Assembly (NCBI RefSeq): GCF_000165425.1
Contig: NW_001799499.1
Span: 310,001-374,000, forward strand
DNA length: 64,000 nucleotides
Source of the DNA: Paramecium tetraurelia
Taxonomy: Eukaryota; Ciliophora; Oligohymenophorea; Peniculida; Parameciidae
Direction of reading: 5' to 3'
Below are positions 22,184 to 34,816 of this stretch, one piece after another. The notes below the pieces were generated by a model. It was given only the letters and a program-made list of their open reading frames with translations. It did no database searches and was not told where the DNA came from. The stretch's first letter is position 1; every line of letters starts with the position of its first letter. The position numbers and the translations under genes are program-made.

Positions 22184-25100
22184 TCAAATTAATTTTCTTT
22201 ATGATTATTCTGGTCTTGATGTTTGCGCATTTAGGCCAGCATTAGGTTCGCTTATTTTTCTAAAAATAAATTTTAATAATATACTTTTGCAAGGACATAA
22301 GGGAATTGACTTTTTGATTTAGTTATGTTTTCGTTTTGATTAACTTCATGTTCCTCTCTTCATTCTTTTTAGGTACTACTTTTTCTACTTATTTCGGCTA
22401 TTCTACATTAATTAATTAATCTGCATTTCTCAGGGCCATCGGGTTTTCAAATGGTTGAGCTTATTCTAATTGTTACCATGAATCTAATATTATAAGAGCA
22501 CTTTGTAGATCACTTAAATTTCTCACTTTTATTGCATTTCTTATAATGTAATTTATTAATAGAATATAAAAAAAAATGCCTTCCACGTATGATGTGTCCT
22601 TAATTTCATTTTAATAAAACTTTGTATATGCATTATATAAGGAACTTACTAATCCTAACTTAAAAATAATGTTTGATAAGATAAGGCATAGGAGCTCCTG
22701 GCAAAAAATATGGTAAATAAATTTAGTGAAAGTCTGTTCAATAAATTGTATTCTACCTAACTATCTGAAAACCAAATGATAATAATATGGAGCATGGTGT
22801 CTGTTAGATTTCTGAAAACACTTTTCAAATTTTTATCTACTTTGATCATATAATTTTATCTGTCATATAATTGCAATCCATTGGTCATCAAGGAAACCAA
22901 AATGTATTATTTAAAGGCAAAGGATGAAGAATCTAATTTTTATTTAATTGAATTTAATTAAACTATGCATTTAACTAAATAATCAATTACTAATTAAAAT
23001 TAATTTTTTAACATCTCCTTGTAATTGTCAAATATTTATATAGTCTTAACTTTTATGTAAAGTTTATGTAATAAGAGTCCACATTCCACAGACATGGAGT
23101 TTGGATTATGTGGGATTTCCAAAATTGAATATAGAAAAACTTTAAACAATGAATAGATATTCTTTTCAGTTATTATTAATTCTGCAAATTTATCAACATT
23201 AAAAATTTATGTTTTTGGTTATCGTTTCTGCAATTCTTATTGCTTTTCAGCATAGACAATTAATTAATCAAATAAATGAAGTAACATTTTTAAATGAAGT
23301 TCTGATATACTATTTTTATTAAACTAAGATTTTTCTTTTTCAAAATCTGATAAAAATATGACTGATTTAGTTGTAGGATATATTTAAACGAGTTTACTGC
23401 TTGAAAATCCATCATTTGAATATAATTCAGTATCTTATTCAGTTTTCATTTTATTTTTGCCTTAATGTTGAGAATTCTAATTTCTTTTTCTCATTAAAGG
23501 AGATGTCTTTATGTTTCCAGAATTTATTTTATTATCTATACTTTAACTATTATTGATTAACTTACCATCGCAATCTTAACAAGATGTATTTGATGATATT
23601 TTTGGTAAATAAAAATTATTTGATTTTCTTTTTTAGACTTAATGAACCTTGCTATTACTTTGATTGATTGAAATAGATGATTGTCTTTTGAACTAATCAT
23701 CTTCTGCTCTTTTCAGTTTTTCTTATTTTTCATTTTAAAACACTTCTAAATTATCATAATCGTTTTTAGATTGCATTGCGTTCATTTCTTAAATATCTAA
23801 TGTTTCTTATTTAAGCAACTTTTTTTACATTCTCTGTGGATCAAATATAGATAAAGCTTTAATTACTTAAAATATTTCATTGTAAGCCTTTCATAGTAAT
23901 GATTATTACTGTTTAATCAGGAGTGGGAATGTCTACAACTAGTTATGCATCAAATGAATAATTAGAAAGTAATTACAAAAAATGAAATGAGTGTAAGTAT
24001 GACCATAACTATTCTAAATAGTAAATTCCCAACTTAACAATGTCTTCATTAAAATTGATCATTTCTGTCAACAGTTAGTTAACTTAAGGATTGTAAGACA
24101 ATTCTAATAGTTTAGGGAATATCTTTTGTTCTATAAGTTACTTAATACAAAACTTAGGCTATAGAGTGATTAAGAATTTTATCATCACAGCCAGATGATA
24201 CAAATTGATATTTTTAGTCTCATCATACAAATTGATATTTATAAAGGAAACTAATTTTTAATGATTCATTTACATGTTTTAGCAAAAATTTGTGAATATT
24301 GACCCAACAAATTTTTAAAGTTTTCTATGTTTGTGAGTATTTACAAGGCTCTATAAGATCTAAAAACTTGATATTTACTCAAATTGTTGGTCGATTTGTA
24401 TTTAAAGATATTTTTTTCATTGTCTATGATATCAGGCAATTTTGGGAAATTTTCATTCTAAATTGTTTTAAATGATTACCCAAAGAGAGGCTATTGAAAT
24501 TTGAGTGGGATCTAAAACAAATTAAATCAAAATGTCGATATTCTCAATTTCTTCAAATACTGAATTATGTTGTAGTGGTTAGTCTGGGTCTTATTTACAG
24601 CATAAGTTTTATATATATAAACTAGGGTCTTATTCAGATGAAACATAAGACCTTCTTTTATTTTATTGTTAAGTTACAGTAATTTAAGTTTAACTAACAA
24701 TCTCCGTATCTGAATCTTCTTCAATTACTACTATTTTGTATTTAGAGTAAGATGGAAATAACTTTGGAGTGTTCTTAAAAACTAAAGCTATAAACCAAAT
24801 ATTATTACAAATAATAATTTCCTCGCTAAATTAATTAACCCAACTACATTTATCAAATATTGTAAATCTTAAGTCCTAAAAGCAATCCATCACTTTTTCT
24901 AATAATTTTTGATTAGTAGTGTTTTGAATATAATGTTTAAACATTAAGCAATAAAGTTGGAAGTCCAACTACAAATTATTTGCCAATTCAAAGAATTTCT
25001 TTAAGTAATTAACAGTAAACAATTTAATCGTCACTATTTCCGAAGAAACTGCCTAGCTGAACTGTTATCCATCATGACCATCCTTTGGTTTGCTTTGAAT

Positions 25101-25528
25101 TTTAATTGATAAATACTTATTAAACCGTTATAACATTGTAATTCTTTGCTTTAAGGACTAAGTACTGGTTTCTTGGAGCATAGAAATGTCTGATGTAGCT
25201 TCAAAAAAGCAACTTATGAAACGAAAATCCTGGAAATACTCAAAAAATGCAGAAATCAAAGATTCTATGTTGGATTTTTAAAAGGGGTATAAACACATTA
25301 CTATCAAATTAGTGAAATAGAGCTTACGTTAAAACAATAGTTTTGAACTAGAAAATGTAGTTGCTTGGGGTAATTTTTAAGTTACATATTTTATACCTTC
25401 TGTAATTTTCAACAACCTCAAGTAATCATCATTTGCGTTGAGCTATATATTAAGAATGGATTTACTGCTTAGTCAAATACCAAAGCTATATTTTGGTCTG
25501 GAACTAACTTAAATGATTAATCCCACAT
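22184..25528 (-). CDS. SAPS-like (PP6/Sit4-associated) large protein, copy A
   Basis: About 1,050 residues starting MWDQSFKLVPDQNIALVFDQ. Introns of 22-25 nt (for example near 24460, 24265-24287, 23900, 22785 and 22262) restore one long frame. The middle resembles the helical-repeat SAPS domain that binds PP6/Sit4-type phosphatases: YQVFRSYRALQILTNIENF, INLYHLAVMIKFLITLQPKF, LIEQKIFPKLLELSYNPQVN. A late block YVEGIFFYILLINYIIRN and ALIILDSWQQLE recalls the SAPS end. No catalytic residues are expected. The C-terminus is K/Q-rich (PKQVEKVVPKKNEERN). The gene is a tandem paralogue of 25888-29426. The gene model is firm; the SAPS assignment is moderate and rests on helix-block pattern only. Confidence 0.75.
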
Positions 25529-25887
25529 AAAGCTTGTCATTTAATAAATTAAATATTAACTTTATCAATTCATATAAAAATGTTGTCACATAACCAAAGT
25601 CCTTCAAATTATACTAAATAATGTAAAAATATAATAATATTAATTTTATGCATTGATATAATAATTCGTTTTTCCTACCAATTATTTCTTCCTCATCCTT
25701 TCTCTCCATCTTCAGCAATTTAACAAAGATATTCGAAACTGCCTTCTGATGTCAGAAGCCAAGATGGATTTTATTTTAAAATAAATATAAATTTAAGTTT
25801 TTACAGATTTATATTATTTTAACCTACAACAACAAATAAGATTCTAAGGGTTCTCTTTAAGTAATATAATTACTAAAATTTATATGA
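25529..25887. other. Spacer between tandem paralogues
   Basis: On the minus strand an open frame containing KAVSNIFVKLLKMERKDEEE and IGRKNELLYQC runs through about 200 bases of this spacer, without a usable junction to either neighbour. It may be left over from the tandem duplication or be an unrecognised upstream exon of copy A. The rest is AT-rich. Confidence 0.3.
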
Positions 25888-28800
25888 TCAATTGTCGTTC
25901 TTCAGACTTGTTCGGTTTCTAAATGATCTTTAACTTAATCTGGGTGGTAGTTTCTTCCCTTATTATGGAATTTTGGGAGTAGATTATAATTTTTGTTTCT
26001 CTTATTAAGCCTATTCAAATTATTTAATCTCTCTTAATTTGCTATCAAAACAATCAACAGTCAATTAAGATTTTAATTTTTCGAGTTTGGTTCTTTTGAG
26101 TTGAATTCTTCTAATAGGGGTTTATCCAGTTTTGAGTAGTTCCTGCAATTCAATCATATAATTTGAATCTTCTTCAGGTATTAGCTTGCAAACACCTTTC
26201 CAAGATTCTAATGGTTGCAAATACTCTTTTAAAATCTATATATTTCTATGATTTAGTGCCTTGTTTATAACGTAAACTATCATTCTCATATAAAAATAGA
26301 CTCCTGCCTCAAAGCAGCTGCTCTTCATGCCATTAACCCAGAACTATTGTAAAGCATTGTATATTGAATTTATTAATCCAATATTAAACAAAATATTAGA
26401 TAGTGATTAAAAGGGAGCCTTTGCAAATAAAATGGTTAAAAACTTGGTAAAGAAGTACTAATAGCAATTATTTTGTTGACTATCAAAATACCAAATTATA
26501 AATATGTGCATAACAGTTTCATTTAGGTGTTTATAAATGTTTGATGTGCTTATTAACTAAGTATGTATGCTAAACAAATTGAACCCAAAAAAGTAAGTTT
26601 ATAACAAAAGCTATAATTAACACTTGTTCACAAATTTTGATGTTAATCTCATCTATTTATTTAATGCCACAATAGCCCTTGTTAAATTGTCAACATTAGC
26701 AAGGAAGATCGTTCTTAGCTATTCTCTTAACAATTAAAAGAGTTCAATATGATGGCTTTTATGATATATTAAATTAATGAGCTATCCACAACTTTCTCCA
26801 ATTTTTTACTATGAAACATTTTAATCTATAATGCTTGACAAGTATATTTCAAAGATTGAATTTAAGAAGTTCATACTCAATATTTGTTGAATGAGAATTT
26901 ATTCATTTAATTACTACAAATTAGTCTTATTTGGCTACTAAAAGTAATCTAGTATAGTTTTTAGTATTTCACTAAAAAAGCTTAGACAATTTTCCACAAC
27001 GCTTTAGTCTTATCGTTAAACAATCTTTGATTATTCAAATTTAATTTATGCTTGTTTGGATGGATATATAGTTATAAGTCTGCTGCTAGAAAAACCATCA
27101 TTCGACTAAATAGAATTCATAGCAGCATCATCATTTTCTGTTTTAAGTCTTCTTTAACTGGCTAAACCAAGTTTACTATTTTTAGGAGATTATCCAAATA
27201 TACTTATATTCCTACTTTTTAAATCGAGACTAATTTCTCCCTAGGAGCCATAGTTTGAGAATTTGGATTCATTGTATTAACTGTTCCCATATATAGACGG
27301 CAATTTAATAGAGCGACTGCTATTAGGTTAGCTATTAGTTTGACTTTAATTAGGTGAGGTTGACTAGAATATAAGTTTGGAGTTAGACATAGGCGATTTA
27401 CAAAGGCTACTGTTGACTTATGACATGCGAACTCTTGAAGTTCTCTTTAATTGTATATTATCAATTTAGATCTACAATTCATCTTAAATTTTTTATTCCA
27501 ATTACTATTTATATATTTAGTCTCTCTATTTGATAAAATCCATTAGGTTATCATAATCTTAAGACTTAAATTCTTCAAGCGTTAAATGCTCTTTTACTTT
27601 TGAGTTCACTTTCCAATTGTCATAATCTTTGGCATTTTACACCATCAAACTTTTCCCAGCCTAAAGTGATCCGAACAAAGATGTCAATTTAATTTTATTA
27701 TCTTCTGAAGTTTTTGACTTTGCAATTTTCTATTCTTTTTTACTCAATTCTTTCAGACATCTAATTATGAATATCTAGTATAAATAAGAAATTTACAAGG
27801 TTATCTCCCTTATATTATTGATCTAATAGTTTTTAATCATTCTCTTTTTCGAATAATATGTTCTATAACCACATAAACCAATCAGTAAAGAGTTAGTATT
27901 TCCAAATTTATTCAGTAAAAGCAGGGCCGAAATCATATTTGTTAAATTAGATCTAATGTATATCAATTAATAATCCCATGATTAATGGATTATATATATA
28001 ACTAGAAAATGCAAATAGTAATTAATTTTCTAAAATTAGAGCCATAGAACTTTTAGGAAAGGAAGATAAACAAGAATCTATAGTTAGAGCTAGATGATAC
28101 AAATTTAAATTTCTATTCTTATTTTAAAAAGATTCCGAAGTTTGCCTAACTAATTAATATTTATTAAACTTACAAAACTTCTATAAGAATGTTGGATTAT
28201 ATTGTTGCAGTTTTTCTAGATTTTATCTGTGATGAAACATTTAAGCAGTATTAAAAGATCTGACTGTGGCATAAAATTCAATTTTCTGATTTCTTATCTT
28301 ATTAGATAATCCATCATCAGTAATATCTACCATTGGATATTGATCTTTCTGAAATATTAAATTACACTACCCAACAATCATCTATTTATTACTCAATTGG
28401 ATTTAAGATAAAATCAATTAAGGCAAGTAAATTTTCTTCCCTAGAAACTATTTCGATTTATTATTATTCAAAAATTAATTATTTTTATGCAATCCACCTT
28501 TACAACAACTCTTCTTCATCAACTATGGATTATTTCTCGCTACTAGAATTCGAATTATGTTATTTATTTTATTAATGAAATTCACCATCATCTGAACTAC
28601 TGTCAGATGAATTTTACTCATATTATTTAGGTTTATTTTACTTTTCTATAAAAAGAGGTACTAAAATATTGTTTTAAGCACAATCTAAATTTATTAATTT
28701 ATATATATACAATGCTCGATGTCTTGATCAAAATCGACTACCCATTTTTAATCCTTCAATTCAGTTTGTTTTAATTCTTCGAATGTATTTATTAGTAATA

Positions 28801-29426
28801 TTATAAAATGGTGATCTCTAGTATTCACCACGAAATCCTTTATTATGAAAACTCTTTGTTTAATGTCTTAATTTAGAGTTTTTGCTAATACAAGGTACTT
28901 TTTAATATAGGAAGCTGCGAATTTCTTTGCCACTGTCAATTGCTCTATCACAGCCTTAGCAAATGGAATAGCACTTTATTTTAGCTACTCTTTTCTTATA
29001 TTCAGATTATTATAACTAATTTCTAATAATAATTGCTACTTTTGCTAAAGAACCCCTATCCTTAGAGATTGCGATCTCGTGCTTAGAAACACTCTTTATT
29101 CTTTCAACTAAGCTATCTCCAGTAATGTTTTTTCGAAAGCATTCAGAAATTCAATATCTTAAAAATAGTCAAAGATTGTGTTCATCAATAACTGTATTAC
29201 CTCCTACTGAAAGGGATAAGAACAAATCACTATTTAGTTTGCTAATGAATTCTTACTGTATTTTAAAATTTGCCAATTATTAAAAGTTTTAATCCTCATT
29301 ATCGCTCCTGCAACGAGTTTGATAGCATCGCTTATTTTTGTTAATCTTTGATATTCATCTTCTTCTCCAAGCTGTAATTTAGAATAAGAAATTCATTACC
29401 GCTTCTTCGAATAATAAATGGTTCAT
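25888..29426 (-). CDS. SAPS-like (PP6/Sit4-associated) large protein, copy B
   Basis: About 1,100 residues starting MNHLLFEEA, with a 28-nt intron directly after this exon. Parallels with copy A occur along the length: EEDEYQRLTKISDAIKLVAG against NANDDYLRLLKITEGIKYVT; VICSYPFQQ against VMCLYPFQK; LNLYHLALTIDSCLSSFPKS against INLYHLAVMIKFLITLQPKF; and YNPLIMGLLIDIHQ against YNPQVNQLLTEMIN. These blocks resemble SAPS helical repeats of PP6 regulatory subunits. The C-terminus differs from copy A and is basic (LKTGQTPIRRIQLKRTKLEK, then QQGKKLPPRLSQRSFRNR). Not every intron was placed, but stops in the three frames always sit beside a good GT...AG pair. Confidence 0.72.
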
Positions 29427-29816
29427 CTCAATAATATGACAAAAATAGTTACTAAAATTATTTATTATCATTTAATCACAACTAGATAATTAATAAAAGT
29501 AACACAGAATCCTGATTAAATATTTCTTATATTTTTAGGATTGGATTTTAATAATAAAAAGAGGTGTTATGAGAATTCTTAAGTCAGGAGTATATTGGCA
29601 GATTATACTTTAAAATAAATAATCTAAATTATCTAATTATTTTAATCAAATGAAATTTTTATTTATTTCTTTGAAGTTGAGAAGATTTATTATTCCCACC
29701 TACTTTGAATTTATTTCATTAATTTGAATAAGCTAATTTATTGATGGATTTTTAAGAAATCTTTAGTCAAAATTAAATGGGTTCATAAATATGTATAAAA
29801 AATATAATTATCATAA
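29427..29816. other. Divergent intergenic region
   Basis: About 390 AT-rich bases between SAPS-like copy B (minus) and the YEATS gene (plus). No gene or structured RNA is seen; both promoters must lie here. Confidence 0.5.
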
Positions 29817-30597
29817 ATGCAAATATCAAAAGCAATAATTTATGGAACGATCGCTACTTGGCTTGGCAGAAGATCAGATGAAAAGAAAACTCATTCATGG
29901 ATTTGTTATGTAAGAGGGGCTCATAATGAAGACTTATCCTATTTCATTGATAAAGTAGTATTTGTATTACATAGTTCATTTGAAAACACCAATAGAGGTA
30001 AAATATACAATTATATTTTAGTTGTCTCCCAACACCCATTTGTGATTGCAGAAACAGGTTGGGGTTAATTCGATATCATAATAAAAATATATTTGAAGGG
30101 CGATTATGATTAGCCCTTGGTTACAGTGCATCCATTAAAACTATATCAAAACTAAACACAAAATATTCCATTAACTAGGAAACCGGTTGTGAGTGAATAA
30201 TACGATGAAATTGTATTTATTAACCCAAAAGTAATCAATTACTCTTAACATAGCCTGAACTCTTAGAAATCTTAAATGCAAAGCCAACCTAAGAAAACAA
30301 CCAAGTAGAAGAGGAAGTTTAAGTAGATTAAAAAGAGCCTGATTTTGAACAGATGACTCCTGCATAAATATTGAAATATAATTAGCCGCATTTTACAATT
30401 TTTGATATAAATGAATCTAAGGTAACAATTGAAAAGGCCATCTAAATTGTAAGTCAAGACATATTAGCTGATTATAAAAAAAAAGTAAAGTATCATAAAT
30501 ATAAATAAATTAGAATCATCAATTAGATACAGAAATTTAAGAATTATAAATTGAATATGAAAATCTGTAAAATAAAGTAACCCAAACACAATAATGA
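29817..30597 (+). CDS. YEATS-domain protein (GAS41/YEATS4-like)
   Basis: About 230 residues starting MQISKAIIYGTIATWLGRR. The YEATS domain fills the first 140 residues: HSWICYVRGAHNEDLSYFID, VVFVLHSSFENTNR, then PFVIAETGWGQFDIIIKIYL. YEATS domains read acetylated or crotonylated histone lysines; the aromatic residues of the ETGWGQF loop are typical. The C-terminus is a coiled coil (LDTEIQELQIEYENLQNKV), as in GAS41/Yaf9 of NuA4 and SWR1 complexes. Introns: 24 nt at about 29997-30020, 23 nt near 30223-30245 and 29 nt near 30484-30512. Without the first, the conserved V-V pair after NTNR would be missing. Confidence 0.9.
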
Positions 30598-30789
30598 GTT
30601 ATTTTTTTATATAATCATTCTGCTGATTATCATTACCTTATAAAAATAAATTTATTAAACTTATTGGCGCAAAATTAAAAACATTATTCTTATGGATTAT
30701 GGTAAGTAAATTTGCATTAACTTTTATTTCGAATTGATTAATTAAATTACTGGATAAAAGACTTGAAGGAAGATAATAATTTATTAAAA

Positions 30790-32059
30790 TCAAATATAAT
30801 GATTAACGTAGGAATCATTTTGGAAGAAAATACTTTCAGTTTTTTATTAGGATTGTATGTTAGAATTTCTCAGAGCTTGTGAAGTGATATTTTCTTTTAT
30901 TCTTTCAGTAATGTTATATTCAGTGGTCACTTGTTTCCTATTTTTTAATTCTTTTCTTTGCTTATTTATAATCGTCGATCTTGGTCTCGAATAGAAGGTT
31001 TTAGTGATTTATTGTATTCCTTAATTTATTTTGCTTTAAATTTCTTTATGGTTATTTGCTGGAGAATAGTATTCAAGTCTTTCATCCATACTGACAACTC
31101 GATTTGCAGATCTTTTATTAATAGACATCAACGATTAAGATCTGCTTAAGGCATTATCAATCAACCAATTGAAAGAGTGAACATTAAAGTTCATCTTACC
31201 TCCATAGGGTTTATTGAGAATGCCTTCTAGTTCTTTTCTTTTATCTTGAGCCCAAATGATTGGTTGTCTTTTTCCCTTACTCGATTCTACAATCATCATT
31301 CCCAAAAGTTTATTGGCCACTTTTAAAGTTAAAAACTTGCTAGATCCTTCATCATTTGTGTTTTAATTGATACTCTCTGAAAATTCACTGCTAAACAAAC
31401 TACATCAAATATAAGGATTTAATTACTCAAATTAAGAGTTTTTTTTTTATAATTGTTAATCTGAATTTGTTGAAGTCATCTTTTGTTTTTGTGGATTGGG
31501 TTGAATAATATTAGGTTGATTATCCAATTTTTAGAAGATTTCCTATTAAAACTCTGGAGGAAATTGCATAATACGTTTGTCATCCTTGTGGGCAATCCTG
31601 AATGCTTCAAATGTTTTCATTTAAGGATCTAAAAATGAAAATATTGTTACTCTCCTCATGTTATCTATCTTTAATGAACAATCTAATTTTTTTTTCGATA
31701 TAGTATTAAAGTTTTTTCAACACTTCTATTTCTTTAATTTTATTCAATTTTCCCCTCAATTCCAATCTTTCATTCATTTTTCTCTCAATATTTTTCTGCT
31801 TAAGCTTTTCTGAGATATAAAGAAACTCTTTAACCGATCTAATTTCATTGATATGTGAGTAATATTTGAGAGGTATTTTTGATTGAGATTCCATAGCCTT
31901 ATTGATCTTTTCCTATTTCTGTATGAATTCCTCTTTAGGTATAAAAGCTTCTGTTTCTTTTAATCTTTTAATGTAAATTTATTCTGCAGTTGTTCGATGA
32001 GGAATTTATATTTTAGTTGTAACTGCAGATTGCTTAGAATTAATAATTTATTTATCCAT
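30790..32059 (-). CDS. Coiled-coil/K-rich unknown protein
   Basis: About 400 residues starting MDKQIINSKQSAVTTKIQIP. The first third is a charged helix (KQKNIERKMNERLELRGKLN). It is followed by EAFRIAHKDDKRIMQFPPEF and a compact C-terminal region with FLTLKVANKLLGMMIVESSK and NVHSFNWLIDNAL. Introns: 22 nt near 31637-31658, and 27 nt near 31402-31428 (which contains the only in-frame TGA, so its excision is needed). No domain is recognised. The length of helix suggests a structural protein. Confidence 0.75.
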
Positions 32060-32097
32060 GGGGTTTTATAATATTTATTTTATTTATGATATGACTT

Positions 32098-33521
<1,424 letters not shown>

Positions 33522-33982
33522 TTAAAAAGATATTTTTAATCTATATAATTAAAATTAATGTATATTTATATCTCAATACTATTATTACGATAAGATCTTC
33601 CATCCTAAAAATAGATATTTTATATTTATTTTTAACTCTAGACTTTGTTTATTAATATTCCTAATAAATAAGTTCCTCCTATTTTCCTAGTTTCCTATCC
33701 CTTAAATATCATACATTTATATCAATAGTTATAATTGATGTGTTGTGCACTACCAAGTATATTTAATAAATTTAAAGATAACCCAATTTCAAATTTAAGC
33801 TTATTTTTACACCTTTTTTTCACAGTAAGGTGAAAACTCTACTAATGCAATCAAATTTTATGCAATTTTATACTTTTACTCAACAAATGTTAAAAAATTT
33901 GATACTTTTATACAAAATTTACTTTAATCATTTTTTTCTAAATATTGTTTTGTCAATATACAATTTCATTTATTTAAAAATA
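33522..33982. other. Divergent intergenic region upstream of enolase
   Basis: About 460 AT-rich bases between enolase (minus) and the gene at 33983 (plus). No coding frame or RNA gene is supported. The enolase promoter must lie in the right-hand neighbourhood of its start. Confidence 0.5.
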
Positions 33983-34742
33983 ATGGGTCTATTATTTATT
34001 ATATAGGATGAGGAATATTCACGAATAGGTCTTGACATTTTTTGCAGTTAATTTTATTAATTTATGAATTAATGTTTCAATAAGTTATTGGGATCGCTAG
34101 ATCACATGTACGAGGCTCTATTTCAAAAAATAATTGAAATATTTGCAAGAAGGGGGATCATTCGACCATTAATTAGAAGACCAACAGTCCCAGTCATAGA
34201 ACTCTAAACTATTGATCCTTCATTAAAATAGCCATTAGTTTTACACTCTTGTACATCAACGCCAGTGTTTGCTAAATGTGAGTCAATTTATCGCAGAGCA
34301 GAATCAGAGAAAGATTTCAGAAAATGCTTCATACCTAAGTATATTAGTTAATTAATTAAGTCTAGGTGATACTATAAATAAAGTGGACTCTTATTCGAGA
34401 GATGCAAGTTTGTTGAATTTATTTGATGATCAACAGGAGCAACACTAAAATTTGAATTAATAGGATAATCATCAAATTGGACACAGATTGCAAACTATAA
34501 TCGAGGAAAATAAAATTTAAAATAATAGTCACGAAGGATATCAAAGTCAAAATTAATCATAATAGTTCATAAGACAATAGTAATAGCCAAAAGATAGTAA
34601 TCCTCAAGAATAGGATCAAACTGAGTAGTTTTTTTCTATAATCGAAAATCCAATGAAAATTACTTAAACTGAATAGTTTTATAGCATAATTGATAGAAGT
34701 TCTTTTAGAGTCAGCTTTAATAAATAATAATCTAAGAAATGA
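33983..34742 (+). CDS. Q/N-rich unknown protein
   Basis: About 245 residues starting MGLLFIIQDEEYSRIGLDIF; a 22-nt intron near 34340-34361 joins FRKCFIP to LGDTINKVDSYSRD. The N-terminal half contains RRGIIRPLIRRPTVPVIE and cysteines in LHSCTSTPVFAKCE. The C-terminal half is very Q/N-rich. It ends with a short tandem repeat, TEQFFSIIE and TEQFYSIID. A later start at 34064 is possible. No family recognised. Confidence 0.7.
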
Positions 34743-34816
34743 TTCAATTAGTGTATATTTAAATAGTTTAATCAATTTATCCTTGATTATTAATGTGAAG
34801 ATTTATAATTCAATTA

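Noticed and set aside
24198-24240. Duplicated segment suspected to be a retained internal eliminated sequence (IES)
   Set aside because: It lacks the TA-bounded TAYAG-type end consensus and, with the correct intron upstream, is in frame and coding.
28333-28575. + strand ORF beginning MDIDLSEILNY
   Set aside because: It lies antisense within SAPS-like copy B and has no independent support.
30958-31149. + strand ORF beginning MLIYNRRSW
   Set aside because: It is the antisense shadow of the coiled-coil gene at 30790-32059, whose spliced frame is continuous there.
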